From assembly GCA_003450815.1 (NCBI GenBank), contig DMES01000083.1:16963-38789 (forward strand): 21,827 nt of DNA. The letters run 5' to 3'. This DNA comes from Elusimicrobiota bacterium (GTDB taxonomy: Bacteria > Elusimicrobiota > Elusimicrobia > Elusimicrobiales > UBA9959). The notes under the pieces were generated by a model. That model searched no databases. It was given only the letters and a program-made list of their open reading frames with translations, and was not told where the DNA came from. Of this stretch, positions 1 to 6,803 are shown piece after piece (the stretch's first letter is position 1; each line of letters starts with the position of its first letter). Position numbers and translations under genes: made by a program.

Positions 1-487
1 TTGCGGCAGGCAGGTTGGTCAGACTGGACCCATCATTATTGACTAACCCATCCGCCACCAAGGCCTTGAAGCTGTAAGGCCCCGCAGCCAGCTGCTCGCG
101 GGGACTCATAGTCTCACCGCCCACCCCGCCCGCCCCGCCGCCCACAATTATCTCAAGATAGCGCGTTGCAACCGAAAAAACTGACGAAGTCAGCGCGGTG
201 GTTGAACCAAGCTGCACGGCGAAAACACCGTTATTTACGGTCACGCTCTTATCCTCGCTCCAAAGGCAGCCTGTTCCGCAAGGCGTATCACAAGCTCCCT
301 CCAGGGAACTGCAGAGCTTAAATGTCATGGCGACAGGGCCATTCCTGGGCAGCTTGTTTGAATCCAGCAGCCTGCCCTGAAAGTTTATAAAGTCCGGTAC
401 GGCGGCAAAAGATTTGGACAATACCCCGCCCAGAATAGTCAACGCCAGACATAAACATCTTATAACCTGCGATATTTTTTGAATCAT
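1..487 (-). CDS. Secreted protein with FQGRL-type N-terminal domain (3' part outside window)
   Basis: This is an open frame of 162 codons running off the left edge of the window, so only the N-terminal part is seen. The start is an ATG at 487 with a strong Shine-Dalgarno run, GGGAGGAG, two bases before it. Residues 1-29 form a signal peptide (basic start, hydrophobic CLCLALTILGGVL core, SFAA near the likely cleavage site). The mature protein opens with VPDFINFQGRLLDS, continues with NNGVFAVQLGS near 85-94, then a glycine run GGGAGGVGG at 116-124, MSPREQLAAGPYSFKA at 127-142 and DGSSLTNLP at 152-160. I know this order (FQGRL, NGVFxVxLG, PRxxLxxxPYxFKA, DGSSLTNL) from large exported proteins of uncultured bacteria, usually followed by repetitive or tail-fibre-like regions. 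The exact function is unknown. Four cysteines lie between 59 and 74 and could form disulfides. Confidence 0.82.
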   Translation of the reverse strand, partial: MIQKISQVIRCLCLALTILGGVLSKSFAAVPDFINFQGRLLDSNKLPRNGPVAMTFKLCSSLEGACDTPCGTGCLWSEDKSVTVNNGVFAVQLGSTTALTSSVFSVATRYLEIIVGGGAGGVGGETMSPREQLAAGPYSFKALVADGLVNNDGSSLTNLPAA

Positions 488-827
488 GACTCCTCCCTGT
501 TACTTGAGGCAATCGTAAGTCTAATTCCACGAGCCACATTTTGCTGCTGTAGTGGCAAAGCTTGCTTTGCCCTTTTATGCAAAGCAAGCTTTGCTACTAC
601 AAGTGCAACGGATGGGTTTACCGAATATTTACACACCGCTGCCGCACTAACCGCTCTAAATACACTTTATACACTTTCCATTTTAACACTTTTTTGAGCA
701 GGCAATTGCTTGTGAGGCATCACTCGTAAACTGAATGCTCTGGCCGCTATTGACTATCTCCACCTTTCCAGCCAGACAGCGCCAAACCATATTTCAATGA
801 CACATTAATATGTAGATTTTTTCCACA
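488..827. other. 340-base gap between activator gene and secreted-protein gene
   Basis: No coding frame here has a plausible start and composition. The gap holds the Shine-Dalgarno of the secreted-protein gene at its left end and a large hairpin at 548-601. Around 655-692 there is an AT-rich stretch which on the minus strand contains repeated AGTGTAT and AGTGTTA words. That stretch could hold the promoter of the secreted-protein gene, but no convincing -35/-10 pair was found. Confidence 0.6.
548..601. repeat. 23-bp inverted repeat (large hairpin)
   Basis: The arms at 548-570 and 579-601 are complementary over 23 bases around an 8-base loop. The only non-Watson-Crick position is 554/595, which is a G-U pair in plus-strand RNA and an A-C mismatch in minus-strand RNA. 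Each arm contains its own smaller hairpin, GCAAAGC-TT-GCTTTGC or its near copy. No T run follows on either side, so it is not a classic terminator. It lies about 60 bases upstream of the secreted-protein start and behaves like a dispersed palindromic element. Confidence 0.85.
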
Positions 828-2252
828 TCACAATCCGTGCTTCTTTATTTTGTAATAGAGGGCTTTGCGGTCAATTCCAAGAAGTTTGGCGGTCCTGACT
901 TTATTTCCCCCTGTTTCCGCCAGGGTTTTCCGGATCATCTCTTTCTCCAGCGGAACCACGGCTTCTTTCAAGGTTTGTCTGGATAAAGATGAATCGGGCG
1001 CCCCGCTATGCGGGTCAGACCCATCTTTATCCGCCATTACAATATTTCCGCCAAGCAGTCCGGCGGACCCGCCGGATTGTTTAGCGGAAGATGAATCCAG
1101 CTGAATGTGCTCAGGCTCTATACTTTTTTCCGCCAAAAGGACCGCCCTGAAAATAACATTTCTGAGTTCCCGGATGTTCCCGGGCCAGGAATAAGACTCA
1201 AGCAGGGTCAGCGCCGCCTGCGAAATGCTCTGCACTTTTTTGTGCAAAGCGCGGTTTGCCTCACGTATGAACTGGGCCGCCAACGCGGCGATATCCTCCC
1301 TTCTTTGGGAAAGCGGGGGCAGGGTGATGGAAAACTGGTTTAAGCGATGGTAAAGGTCCTCGCGGAACTCTTTTTTTTCAACCAGCCCGGCCAGATTTTT
1401 ATTGGAAGCGGCAAGTATCCTGACATTTACCTGGATATCAGTTTTCCCACCGAGGTGGCGAATCTTCCTTTCCTGAAGCACTCGTAAAAGCTTGGCCTGT
1501 ACATTCGGGGACAGATTTCCCACCTCATCCAGGAAAAAGGTGCCCTTGAACGCCATTTCAAACTGTCCGAGCTTTTTGCGATCAGCACCGGTAAATGCCC
1601 CCTTCTCAAATCCGAAAAGTTCGCTTTCCACAAGCGCCTCCGGAAGGGTGCCGCAATCCACGGCTATGAACGGGCCGCTTACCCTGCGGCTGAATTTGTG
1701 AATAAGTCTGGCAAGCACTTCTTTGCCGGAGCCGGAAGGTCCCTGGATAATAACGCTCAAGTCTGTTGGGGCCACGATATGAACTTGTTTGATAACCGCC
1801 TCTATTGCCGGACCAGGGCCGAACACCATTCCCACTGGCTGCGTTTTCTGCTTAACCTGCCGTCTTAATGCCTTCACCTCCATAACTAGTTCGCTCATCT
1901 TGACGGCCTTCTGAAGTATAAGAAGAAGATGCTCGTTTTTGAAAGGTTTGGCGATATAATCCGCGGCGCCTAGTTTCATGGCCTCCACAGCGGTAGGCAC
2001 ATCGGAATAGCCGGTCACCACTATCACCGGCAGTGTGGAATCTATTTTTTTAATCTGGCTTAAAAGCGGCATCCCGCTTTCTTTCCCGAGAAACAGATCC
2101 AGCAGCACCCCGTCAGGGCGCTGTTTTTTCAGGATGTCCAGAGCCTCTCCACCGTTACCCGCCTCCAGAAGTTCGTGCCCTTTGGCCTTTAAAAAAAGGC
2201 GCAAAGCGGCCCGCATATCCGGCTCATCGTCAATCATTAGGAAAGTAGACAT
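828..2252 (-). CDS. NtrC-family sigma-54 activator (receiver, AAA+, Fis-type HTH)
   Basis: This 474-residue protein should be a phosphorylation-controlled enhancer-binding protein that uses ATP to open sigma-54 RNA polymerase complexes. The receiver covers 1-118, with acidic pocket D8/D9, phosphoacceptor D52, T80 and K102. The AAA+ domain covers about 145-375: Walker A GPSGSGKE 171-178, sigma-54-contacting GAFTGA 218-223, Walker B GTFFLDEV 237-244, arginine-finger segment REDLYHRLN 297-305 and sensor II WPGNIREL 357-364. After a Ser/Gly-rich linker (387-425), a Fis-type helix-turn-helix closes the protein (VRTAKLLGIDRKALYYKIKKHG). All catalytic motifs look intact. Length is normal for the family. 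The ATG at 2252 has no purine-rich ribosome site upstream because a repeat element abuts it. Its first 65 codons nearly match those of the next gene upstream. It lies in one strand run with two kinases and a sigma-54-like gene, which suggests a shared pathway. Confidence 0.95.
   Translation of the reverse strand: MSTFLMIDDEPDMRAALRLFLKAKGHELLEAGNGGEALDILKKQRPDGVLLDLFLGKESGMPLLSQIKKIDSTLPVIVVTGYSDVPTAVEAMKLGAADYIAKPFKNEHLLLILQKAVKMSELVMEVKALRRQVKQKTQPVGMVFGPGPAIEAVIKQVHIVAPTDLSVIIQGPSGSGKEVLARLIHKFSRRVSGPFIAVDCGTLPEALVESELFGFEKGAFTGADRKKLGQFEMAFKGTFFLDEVGNLSPNVQAKLLRVLQERKIRHLGGKTDIQVNVRILAASNKNLAGLVEKKEFREDLYHRLNQFSITLPPLSQRREDIAALAAQFIREANRALHKKVQSISQAALTLLESYSWPGNIRELRNVIFRAVLLAEKSIEPEHIQLDSSSAKQSGGSAGLLGGNIVMADKDGSDPHSGAPDSSLSRQTLKEAVVPLEKEMIRKTLAETGGNKVRTAKLLGIDRKALYYKIKKHGL
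2058..2252 (-). repeat. 195-base receiver-domain tract, copy 1
   Basis: These first 65 codons of the activator gene match 3344-3538 (the receiver-kinase gene) at 191 of 195 bases by direct comparison. The four differences are silent. Similarity falls sharply past codon 65, and upstream of the start codon it ends after one base. Confidence 0.95.
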
Positions 2253-2255
2253 AGA

Positions 2256-2376
2256 ATAGTAAAGAGTAAACAGTAGACAGTAATCAGTGCGAAGAGTTCC
2301 CTTACTGACATCAATTCTTCACTGACAACCGATTACAGTTTACTATCAACATTTTACCACTGTCAACAGTTTACTG
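2256..2376. repeat. Decayed AGTAAAC-type heptamer repeat with inverted arms
   Basis: The left part (2256-2290) strings together AGTAAAG, AGTAAAC, AGTAGAC and AGTAATC. The right part (about 2303-2376) carries reverse-complement words such as GATTACAGTTTACT and ACAGTTTACT. Between them sits AAGAGTTCCCTT (2292-2303), which resembles the core of the elements at 14744 and 15136. Pairing of the arms is imperfect. The element fills the whole gap between the activator gene and the receiver-kinase gene. Confidence 0.7.
2337..2366 (-). promoter_or_regulatory. Candidate sigma-70 promoter for the activator gene
   Basis: On the minus strand a perfect TTGACA (2366-2361) is followed after 18 bases by TAAACT (2342-2337). 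It lies inside the repeat element about 85 bases before the ATG. The -10 matches at four of six positions, so this is only a suggestion. Confidence 0.3.
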
Positions 2377-2377
2377 G

Positions 2378-3538
2378 TTACCTGTCCACGACCGGAGTTT
2401 CCTCCTGCCGTATCGCCGGCCGTTTATGGACCGTGTCCCCGCAAGACTTCACCAATTTTTGCCCTGCCTTAGTCTTCTGAGAGAGCGGGAGCGTAAATTG
2501 AAATATTGCCCCCTTGCCCGGCCCCTCGCTCTCCACCCATATTTTGCCGCCATGACCTGCAATGATTTCTTTAGCTATAGAAAGCCCAAGCCCCAGGCGC
2601 CCATGAGGCAATTTACTCCCCTTTGCCTGGTAAAAACTGCGAAAAAGCATCGGAACATCACGAGGAGCTATGCCTTCGCCCGTATCCTTCACTGCGACAT
2701 GCAGCTCACCGCCCGCACGCCGGCTTACCGACACAATAATGTGCCCCCCGCGGGGGGTGTGACGGATGGCGTTCTCAAGAAGATTCAAAAAAACCTGCCC
2801 TATCCTGTGCTTGTCGGCATAAACCGTGGCGAGTTTAGCTTCAATTTGAGTTGTAAGGCCTATGTTGTGACGGGCAGCCTTGGCCTTCGGGCCAATAATG
2901 ATTTCCTCTGCCATCCTGGCTATTTCAAAGCAATCCTTCTCAAGATGGAACTTCCCCTGCTCTATGGAAGCCCAATCCGCCAAATCGCTTATAAGCCTGG
3001 AAAGCTGCCCGATACCGGTAGCGATGAAGAGTATTTGCTTTTTCTGATTCTCGTCGGGAACGATTGTGTCGCGCAACTCCTCAAAGCTCACCTGCAGCAT
3101 GGTAAGAGAATTGGCCAGATCATGGGAAGACATGGAAACAAACCTGGATTTTAAAGTTTCCACCTCCATTGAAAGCTCCTGAAACTTGACCGCCTTCTCA
3201 AGAGTCATAAGAAGATGCTCGTTTTTGAATGGCTTTGTGATGTAGTCCGCGGCCCCGAACTTAATGGCCTCAACCGCAGTGGGAATGTCAGCGTGACCTG
3301 TTACAACGACAATAGGAAGGTATGAGTCAGCCTTTTTTATTTTGCTTAAAAGCGGCATTCCGCTTTCTTTCCCGAGAAACAGATCCAGAAGCACCCCGTC
3401 AGGGCGCTGTTTTTTCAGGATGTCCAGAGCCTCTCCGCCGTTACCCGCCTCCAGAAGTTCGTGCCCTTTGGCCTTTAAAAAAAGGCGCAAAGCGGCCCGC
3501 ATATCCGGCTCATCGTCAATCATCAGGAAAGTAGACAT
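2378..3538 (-). CDS. Receiver-histidine kinase hybrid
   Basis: This is a 386-residue soluble protein with no membrane segment. An N-terminal receiver (1-120) has D8/D9, phosphoacceptor D52, T80 and K102. A HisKA region has its H box at SSHDLANSL (His139, followed by Asp). An HATPase domain has N box LLENAIRH (Asn256), G1 DTGEGI (285-290), F-box-like LFRSFYQ (298-304) and G2 GRLGLGLS (313-320). The order receiver-then-kinase is that of relay kinases that take a phosphate from, or are controlled by, another protein. It may feed the activator downstream, whose receiver starts with the same 65 residues. The last ~35 residues (KTKAGQK onward) are basic and unassigned. The ATG at 3538 is placed by homology with the activator N-terminus. 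No good ribosome site precedes it, because repeat DNA begins about ten bases upstream. Confidence 0.93.
   Translation of the reverse strand: MSTFLMIDDEPDMRAALRLFLKAKGHELLEAGNGGEALDILKKQRPDGVLLDLFLGKESGMPLLSKIKKADSYLPIVVVTGHADIPTAVEAIKFGAADYITKPFKNEHLLMTLEKAVKFQELSMEVETLKSRFVSMSSHDLANSLTMLQVSFEELRDTIVPDENQKKQILFIATGIGQLSRLISDLADWASIEQGKFHLEKDCFEIARMAEEIIIGPKAKAARHNIGLTTQIEAKLATVYADKHRIGQVFLNLLENAIRHTPRGGHIIVSVSRRAGGELHVAVKDTGEGIAPRDVPMLFRSFYQAKGSKLPHGRLGLGLSIAKEIIAGHGGKIWVESEGPGKGAIFQFTLPLSQKTKAGQKLVKSCGDTVHKRPAIRQEETPVVDR
3344..3538 (-). repeat. 195-base receiver-domain tract, copy 2
   Basis: This is the partner of 2058-2252, offset by 1286 bases, with 191 of 195 bases identical. Beyond codon 65 the two receivers still align as proteins (for example PTAVEA and KPFKNEHLL) but their DNA has diverged clearly. 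That pattern points to local copying or gene conversion. Confidence 0.95.
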
Positions 3539-3547
3539 ATTAACAAC

Positions 3548-3583
3548 AGAGGGACCCAGGCATAGGCATAGAAAATCCTGGAT
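3548..3583 (+). repeat. Direct repeat left of the four-helix-bundle gene
   Basis: This 36-base segment containing CCAGGCATAGGCATA matches 3961-3996 at 30 of 36 positions in the same orientation. It ends on the stop codon of the four-helix-bundle gene. It is built from the hexamer AGGCAT. Confidence 0.8.
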
Positions 3584-3951
3584 TAGTGCTCGGCTCCTTT
3601 TTGTAAGGCAATTATTACCTTGTTCAAGGCTGAATAAATTTCTTCCAGATCGGAATCCAGTCGGATAAAAAATTCCGGGGCTAGATAACCGACTTGCTTG
3701 GCATACTCCAAATGACTCTGCGTCTCTGTTACGGAACCACGGGAAAAATAATAAAAATTTATTTTATCGCAGGCGTGTTGTCGACCGTAGGCTTCCGCAA
3801 TGTTGGCTGACACACTCAAAGCTGAGCGCCGAACCTGTGAGGTGAAACCGTAATCCTCCTTTTTAGGCAGTTTTTCTGTTAAATTAAAAACAGCCACGGC
3901 CATTTCCATGGCCTTCTTCCATACAGGCATTTCCTTAAAACTCTTATACAT
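3583..3951 (-). CDS. Four-helix bundle protein (S23/IVP, Avd-like family)
   Basis: This is a 122-residue protein of the small four-helix-bundle family first seen in 23S rRNA intervening sequences and also represented by the Avd accessory protein of diversity-generating retroelements. Typical features are the opening MYKSFKEMPVWKKAMEMAV, the TEKLPKKEDYGFTSQVRRSA stretch, SVSANIAEAYGR, and a final helical pair with QSHLEYAKQVGYL and NKVIIALQKG. The biochemical role of standalone members is unknown, though basic patches suggest nucleic-acid binding. I placed the start at the ATG at 3951 because the family begins there. A longer frame from a TTG at 3999 would translate repeat DNA. No clear ribosome site was found. 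No rRNA, reverse transcriptase or template/variable repeat pair lies nearby. Direct repeats flank the gene, and it splits the kinase genes, so it may be a late insertion. Confidence 0.85.
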   Translation of the reverse strand: MYKSFKEMPVWKKAMEMAVAVFNLTEKLPKKEDYGFTSQVRRSALSVSANIAEAYGRQHACDKINFYYFSRGSVTETQSHLEYAKQVGYLAPEFFIRLDSDLEEIYSALNKVIIALQKGAEH

Positions 3952-3960
3952 AATAACACC

Positions 3961-4034
3961 AGAGAGATCCAGGTATAGGCATATAAAATCCCTGATCAAC
4001 CTTCCCCTTCTATGCCTGGTTCCCTCTATACCTG
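3961..4034. repeat. Right direct repeat plus inverted copy
   Basis: Positions 3961-3996 are the direct-repeat partner of 3548-3583. Positions 4011-4026 read, on the other strand, GAGGGAACCAGGCATA, which matches the left copy (3549-3564) at 15 of 16 bases. The motif therefore occurs three times around the four-helix-bundle gene, twice direct and once inverted. The direct and inverted copies at right can fold on each other. Confidence 0.7.
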
Positions 4035-4050
4035 CTGTTCCTCCTGACGT

Positions 4051-5235
4051 TTACCGCGCTACCGGCAGTGAAAGCGTAACAGTGGTGCCAAGGCCCTTCT
4101 TGCTTTCTATGGAAATACTTCCGCCGTGCTCTTTCATAATATGATTCGCCAGGTAAAGGCCCAAACCTGTTCCCTTCTCTTTGGTGCTGAAAAAAGGCTC
4201 AAAAAGGCGGTTAATGCTCTCTTGTGGCATTCCGGCGCCGGTATCCTTAACCTGTACATAAACAAAGTTCTTCCGGTCGTCCCTGCCGGTTAAAATCGTT
4301 ACATTGCCGCCGGAAGGTGTAGCCTCCAGGGAGTTTATAAGGATGTTGCAAAGAACCTCGCGCATCTGATTGGCGTCGGCCATTACATCAGGTATAGGGT
4401 TAAGTTCAGATATCAATTCCACCTGTACGGCGTTAAAATTTCCCAACAGCAGGTCGTAAATGCTCCCTATAGCCGGCAAAAGAGAAACTTTCTCCATATG
4501 TGTATTTACATCTTTGGAGTAGGCAAGAACCGTTTGCACCGTCTGATAGGTTTTATTTGCATTGCGCGCTATCATCTGGATGCCCTCCCGGATTTGCGGT
4601 TCCAGCTTATTTTCCAGTATAAGCTCCGACATGGAACTGATTACATGCAGCGGGGTTTTTATCCCGTGGACAAAGGCGGCAGTGATCTGGCCTATAGAGG
4701 CCAGCCTGTTCATGCGCATTAAGGTCTTCTGGAATTTCTCCGTATCCATTTTCCTCCCAGGTTCTTTGACACTGAGATGTATCAGATATCCCTGAATCCC
4801 GCAGGGGACGCGCGTGGGCTCCGAAGCTTTCTCAGTCCCCGCCAGGCAGCTATCGTCTCCGCCACTGGCGGAAAACGCCCCTCCGATCCCGGTCGCCGGA
4901 GCCTGATCGCAGTTAGTCTGCAGAGCCTTTATATCCAGAAAAGCGTCGAACAGCGCCTTCTTATGCCCGCGCAAATGGCAAGGATGCCCGGAAACTGAAT
5001 CCTGCGTTTTTATCAGATTCAAAAGCTCTTTCCAGCCGGAGACATCGTGGAAAATATTTTGCAGCGGCGAAAGTGTTTCCTTCTGCCCAAGCAGTTCCAC
5101 CGCGCCCGGGCTTATAGCCCTTATTTTAAAATCCGCATCCACCACAAGAAATCGGGCTTTGAAATCCAAAAAAAGGGAATTAAGCAAGGCTTGGCACAAT
5201 TTATCTCCATGCAAAACAGGCTGCTCGGTATTCAT
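4051..5235 (-). CDS. PAS-type sensor histidine kinase
   Basis: This is a 394-residue cytoplasmic sensor kinase with no membrane segment. A PAS-like sensor lies at about 25-75 (FLVVDADFKIRAISPGAVELLG), then a poorly ordered Gly/Ala/Ser linker (110-145). The HisKA dimer region has H box FVHGIKTPLHVI (His190). The ATPase domain has N box NILINSLEATP (Asn301), G1 DTGAGM (331-336), F-box LFEPFFSTK and G2 GTGLGLYL (355-362). This is the NtrB-like arrangement expected to act on an NtrC-type regulator. One oddity is that the residue after the phospho-histidine is glycine, where most HisKA kinases have Glu or Asp. The ATG at 5235 was chosen because it overlaps the stop of the sigma-54-like gene as ATGA, with AAAAGGAAAA upstream. 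An in-frame ATG at 5262 is less likely. The overlap implies translational coupling to that gene. Confidence 0.92.
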   Translation of the reverse strand: MNTEQPVLHGDKLCQALLNSLFLDFKARFLVVDADFKIRAISPGAVELLGQKETLSPLQNIFHDVSGWKELLNLIKTQDSVSGHPCHLRGHKKALFDAFLDIKALQTNCDQAPATGIGGAFSASGGDDSCLAGTEKASEPTRVPCGIQGYLIHLSVKEPGRKMDTEKFQKTLMRMNRLASIGQITAAFVHGIKTPLHVISSMSELILENKLEPQIREGIQMIARNANKTYQTVQTVLAYSKDVNTHMEKVSLLPAIGSIYDLLLGNFNAVQVELISELNPIPDVMADANQMREVLCNILINSLEATPSGGNVTILTGRDDRKNFVYVQVKDTGAGMPQESINRLFEPFFSTKEKGTGLGLYLANHIMKEHGGSISIESKKGLGTTVTLSLPVAR

Positions 5236-6296
5236 AAGTTTTTTTCCTTTTGAATCTGGCACAGATAGAGGTTAATCAGTCTTCGCGAAACAGCCGCTCC
5301 GAAGCGGTCGGCAAGTTCTTTCTGGATCAGGGCGGAGCTTTCGCCCGGATGGCGCTTTGACAACAGCCTCAGGCGGTTGAAAAGCCATATTTTTCTAGAC
5401 GGAAAAAACTGCTCCAGTCTCACTTCCTCTCCCCAGGGAGCGATAAGAGTACGGTTCCGGCACAACCGGGAAAGAGTGCTGGGAGCAAGCGCCAGCCGCA
5501 TAGCCGCATGGCGCTGGGTAACGGGCTTTAACTCTTTAGCCGCTCCGCGAAGGAACCAGCCCTTGTGAAACTTCAGGATAAATTCCAAAGACGCGGCCAG
5601 TGCGTTTTGTTTACGGTTAATTATTTCCAGCCGGGTTAAAAGACCGCGGATCTCGCGCCACTGTTCCTTTGTAAATTTCCCGGATCGCTTAAGGGCTTGC
5701 AGCGCCTCGTAGCGGATGTCATATTTCCCCTTAGCATAATGCGGGACCAGCCAGGAAAGCCAGGGTTTGCCGCGGTCAATTTCCACGCGCGCCACCGGAT
5801 ACCACGATTGAGCCGGCGGAGGGGTGCGCGCGGCGCGCTCCGAACCGTAAAACGAAAAGGAACTCATAAAGTCCTGTATGGTTTTTATGCGCAGCTCGGG
5901 CTGTCCAATGGCTTTGGCGATAACGGCGGGATCTGCTTGCCCGTCCGGACACAGGAAGTATCGCTCAAAATTAGCGCGGCCCAGCTCGCGGATCCAGCCT
6001 AAAATTTTATGATTTTCCCCAAGAAAGGAACCGAGCACACCGGTATCCGGTGAAACGTGATCCGTCTCCTGAAAATATACCGAGGCAAGGCGCGTATGCG
6101 GCCAGGGGATGCGCCGGATTATTGGATAGCCCTGTCTGGAGCGCGACAATTTTCCAAACCAGATATCCTTTTCTGTTCTGGAAACAAGCGATTCATAATC
6201 AGGCTCCGTCATTTCCAGCGCCTGTGAAACCTGGATGGCGGACAGCTTCAGAAATTGATTGGTTGTGTGCTTAACAGAAAGAGCCGTGGAAAGCAT
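5232..6296 (-). CDS. Divergent sigma-54 (RpoN-like) factor
   Basis: This 354-residue protein appears to be a shortened, diverged member of the sigma-54 family; canonical RpoN is roughly 450-500 residues. The best evidence is the DNA-binding part. FLRGAAKELKPVTQRHAAMR (248-267) followed by LALAPSTLSRLCRNR (268-282), then TLIAPWGEEVRLEQFF (283-298), parallels the family pattern of RGP..LKP, a helix-turn-helix with ESTVSR..xNKY, and TPRG...LKYFF. SRRLINLYLCQI (337-348) occupies the place of the RpoN box (ARRTVAKYRE) and is strongly changed. Residues 15-42 (FLKLSAIQVSQALEMTEPDY) look like a relic of the Gln/Leu-rich region I that contacts activators. The acidic region II seems absent. It overlaps the downstream kinase by ATGA, and an NtrC-type activator lies further down the same strand. 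Alternatively it is a DNA-binding regulator derived from RpoN that no longer acts as a sigma factor. Confidence 0.75.
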   Translation of the reverse strand: MLSTALSVKHTTNQFLKLSAIQVSQALEMTEPDYESLVSRTEKDIWFGKLSRSRQGYPIIRRIPWPHTRLASVYFQETDHVSPDTGVLGSFLGENHKILGWIRELGRANFERYFLCPDGQADPAVIAKAIGQPELRIKTIQDFMSSFSFYGSERAARTPPPAQSWYPVARVEIDRGKPWLSWLVPHYAKGKYDIRYEALQALKRSGKFTKEQWREIRGLLTRLEIINRKQNALAASLEFILKFHKGWFLRGAAKELKPVTQRHAAMRLALAPSTLSRLCRNRTLIAPWGEEVRLEQFFPSRKIWLFNRLRLLSKRHPGESSALIQKELADRFGAAVSRRLINLYLCQIQKEKNL

Positions 6297-6320
6297 AGGA
6301 TTATTCGATTGGGGTTGTTA

Positions 6321-6447
6321 GGTTCACGGTTCAGCGGTTCAACGGTTATTTGATGAATCCGCGTGCAAGTTTCCATGCTTTAATATTTCCAATCTGTTCA
6401 ATCCTATCTCTCTCCAACCTTGAACCATGAACTTTGAACCGTGAACC
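6321..6447. repeat. GGTTCAC-type repeat with 13-bp perfect inverted ends
   Basis: GGTTCACGGTTCA (6321-6333) pairs perfectly with TGAACCGTGAACC (6435-6447). Inside each end the word repeats in decayed form (GCGGTTCAACGG left; CCTTGAACCATGAACTTTG right). The element spans nearly the whole gap between the 112-residue coiled-coil gene and the sigma-54-like gene. The roughly 80 bases between the arms show no gene. Confidence 0.85.
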
Positions 6448-6455
6448 TTAAGTAT

Positions 6456-6794
6456 TTATATCCCCCCGCTGTCGTGATTCCCCTCCAAATGCGTCCGCAT
6501 CTCCAGCTCATCTATTTCCCCCCAAAGCAACCGCCGCTCCTGCTCAAATTCCACACGCAGTATTTTTATTTCTTTTTCGTGTTCCGCCTCTTTTTGGCGG
6601 AGCGCGCTTTCGTATTTGGTGATAAGTTCCTGCTTCTCGGATTTCTTGTCCGCCGGAGCCGCAGCGGCGGGCGGCCGCCGTTTTACGGGCTCACGGCTTT
6701 TCTTAACCACCGTGCCGGGAGCGGGAGCCTCCGGGACAAGTTCCCCTTTCATCTTTTCCAGAATCCGTTTCAATTCCTCAGACGCATGGCCCAT
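6456..6794 (-). CDS. Small coiled-coil protein (112 aa)
   Basis: The family is not recognised. The N-terminal helix (MGHASEELKRILEKMKGEL) leads to a low-complexity basic linker rich in Pro and Ala (VKRRPPAAAAPADKK, about 37-51). From 53 to about 100 a heptad-patterned helix follows, rich in Glu, Lys and Arg (ELITKYESALRQKEAEHEKE, then LRVEFEQERRLLWGEIDELE). No signal peptide or membrane segment is present. The start at 6794 has AGGTAAG upstream as a weak ribosome site. It follows the membrane coiled-coil gene on the same strand and may be its partner, but this is inferred from position and from shared composition only. Confidence 0.75.
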   Translation of the reverse strand: MGHASEELKRILEKMKGELVPEAPAPGTVVKKSREPVKRRPPAAAAPADKKSEKQELITKYESALRQKEAEHEKEIKILRVEFEQERRLLWGEIDELEMRTHLEGNHDSGGI

Positions 6795-6803
6795 ATCTTA
6801 CCT

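Noticed and set aside
553..566. TGGCA...TTGCT as a sigma-54 promoter
   Set aside because: The GG and GC dinucleotides are 10 bases apart start to start, where -24/-12 promoters need 12. The sequence is explained by the hairpin.
2426..3154. 242-residue open frame on the plus strand
   Set aside because: It lies wholly opposite the receiver-kinase gene, whose motifs are intact. Its translation has no recognisable domain and an odd composition.
3583..3951. 23S rRNA intervening sequence or diversity-generating retroelement
   Set aside because: There is no rRNA, reverse transcriptase, or template/variable repeat pair in the window; only the small bundle protein is present.
3952..3999. N-terminal extension of the four-helix-bundle gene from a TTG start
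   Set aside because: The extra 16 residues are translated from repeat DNA, while the family begins at the ATG at 3951.
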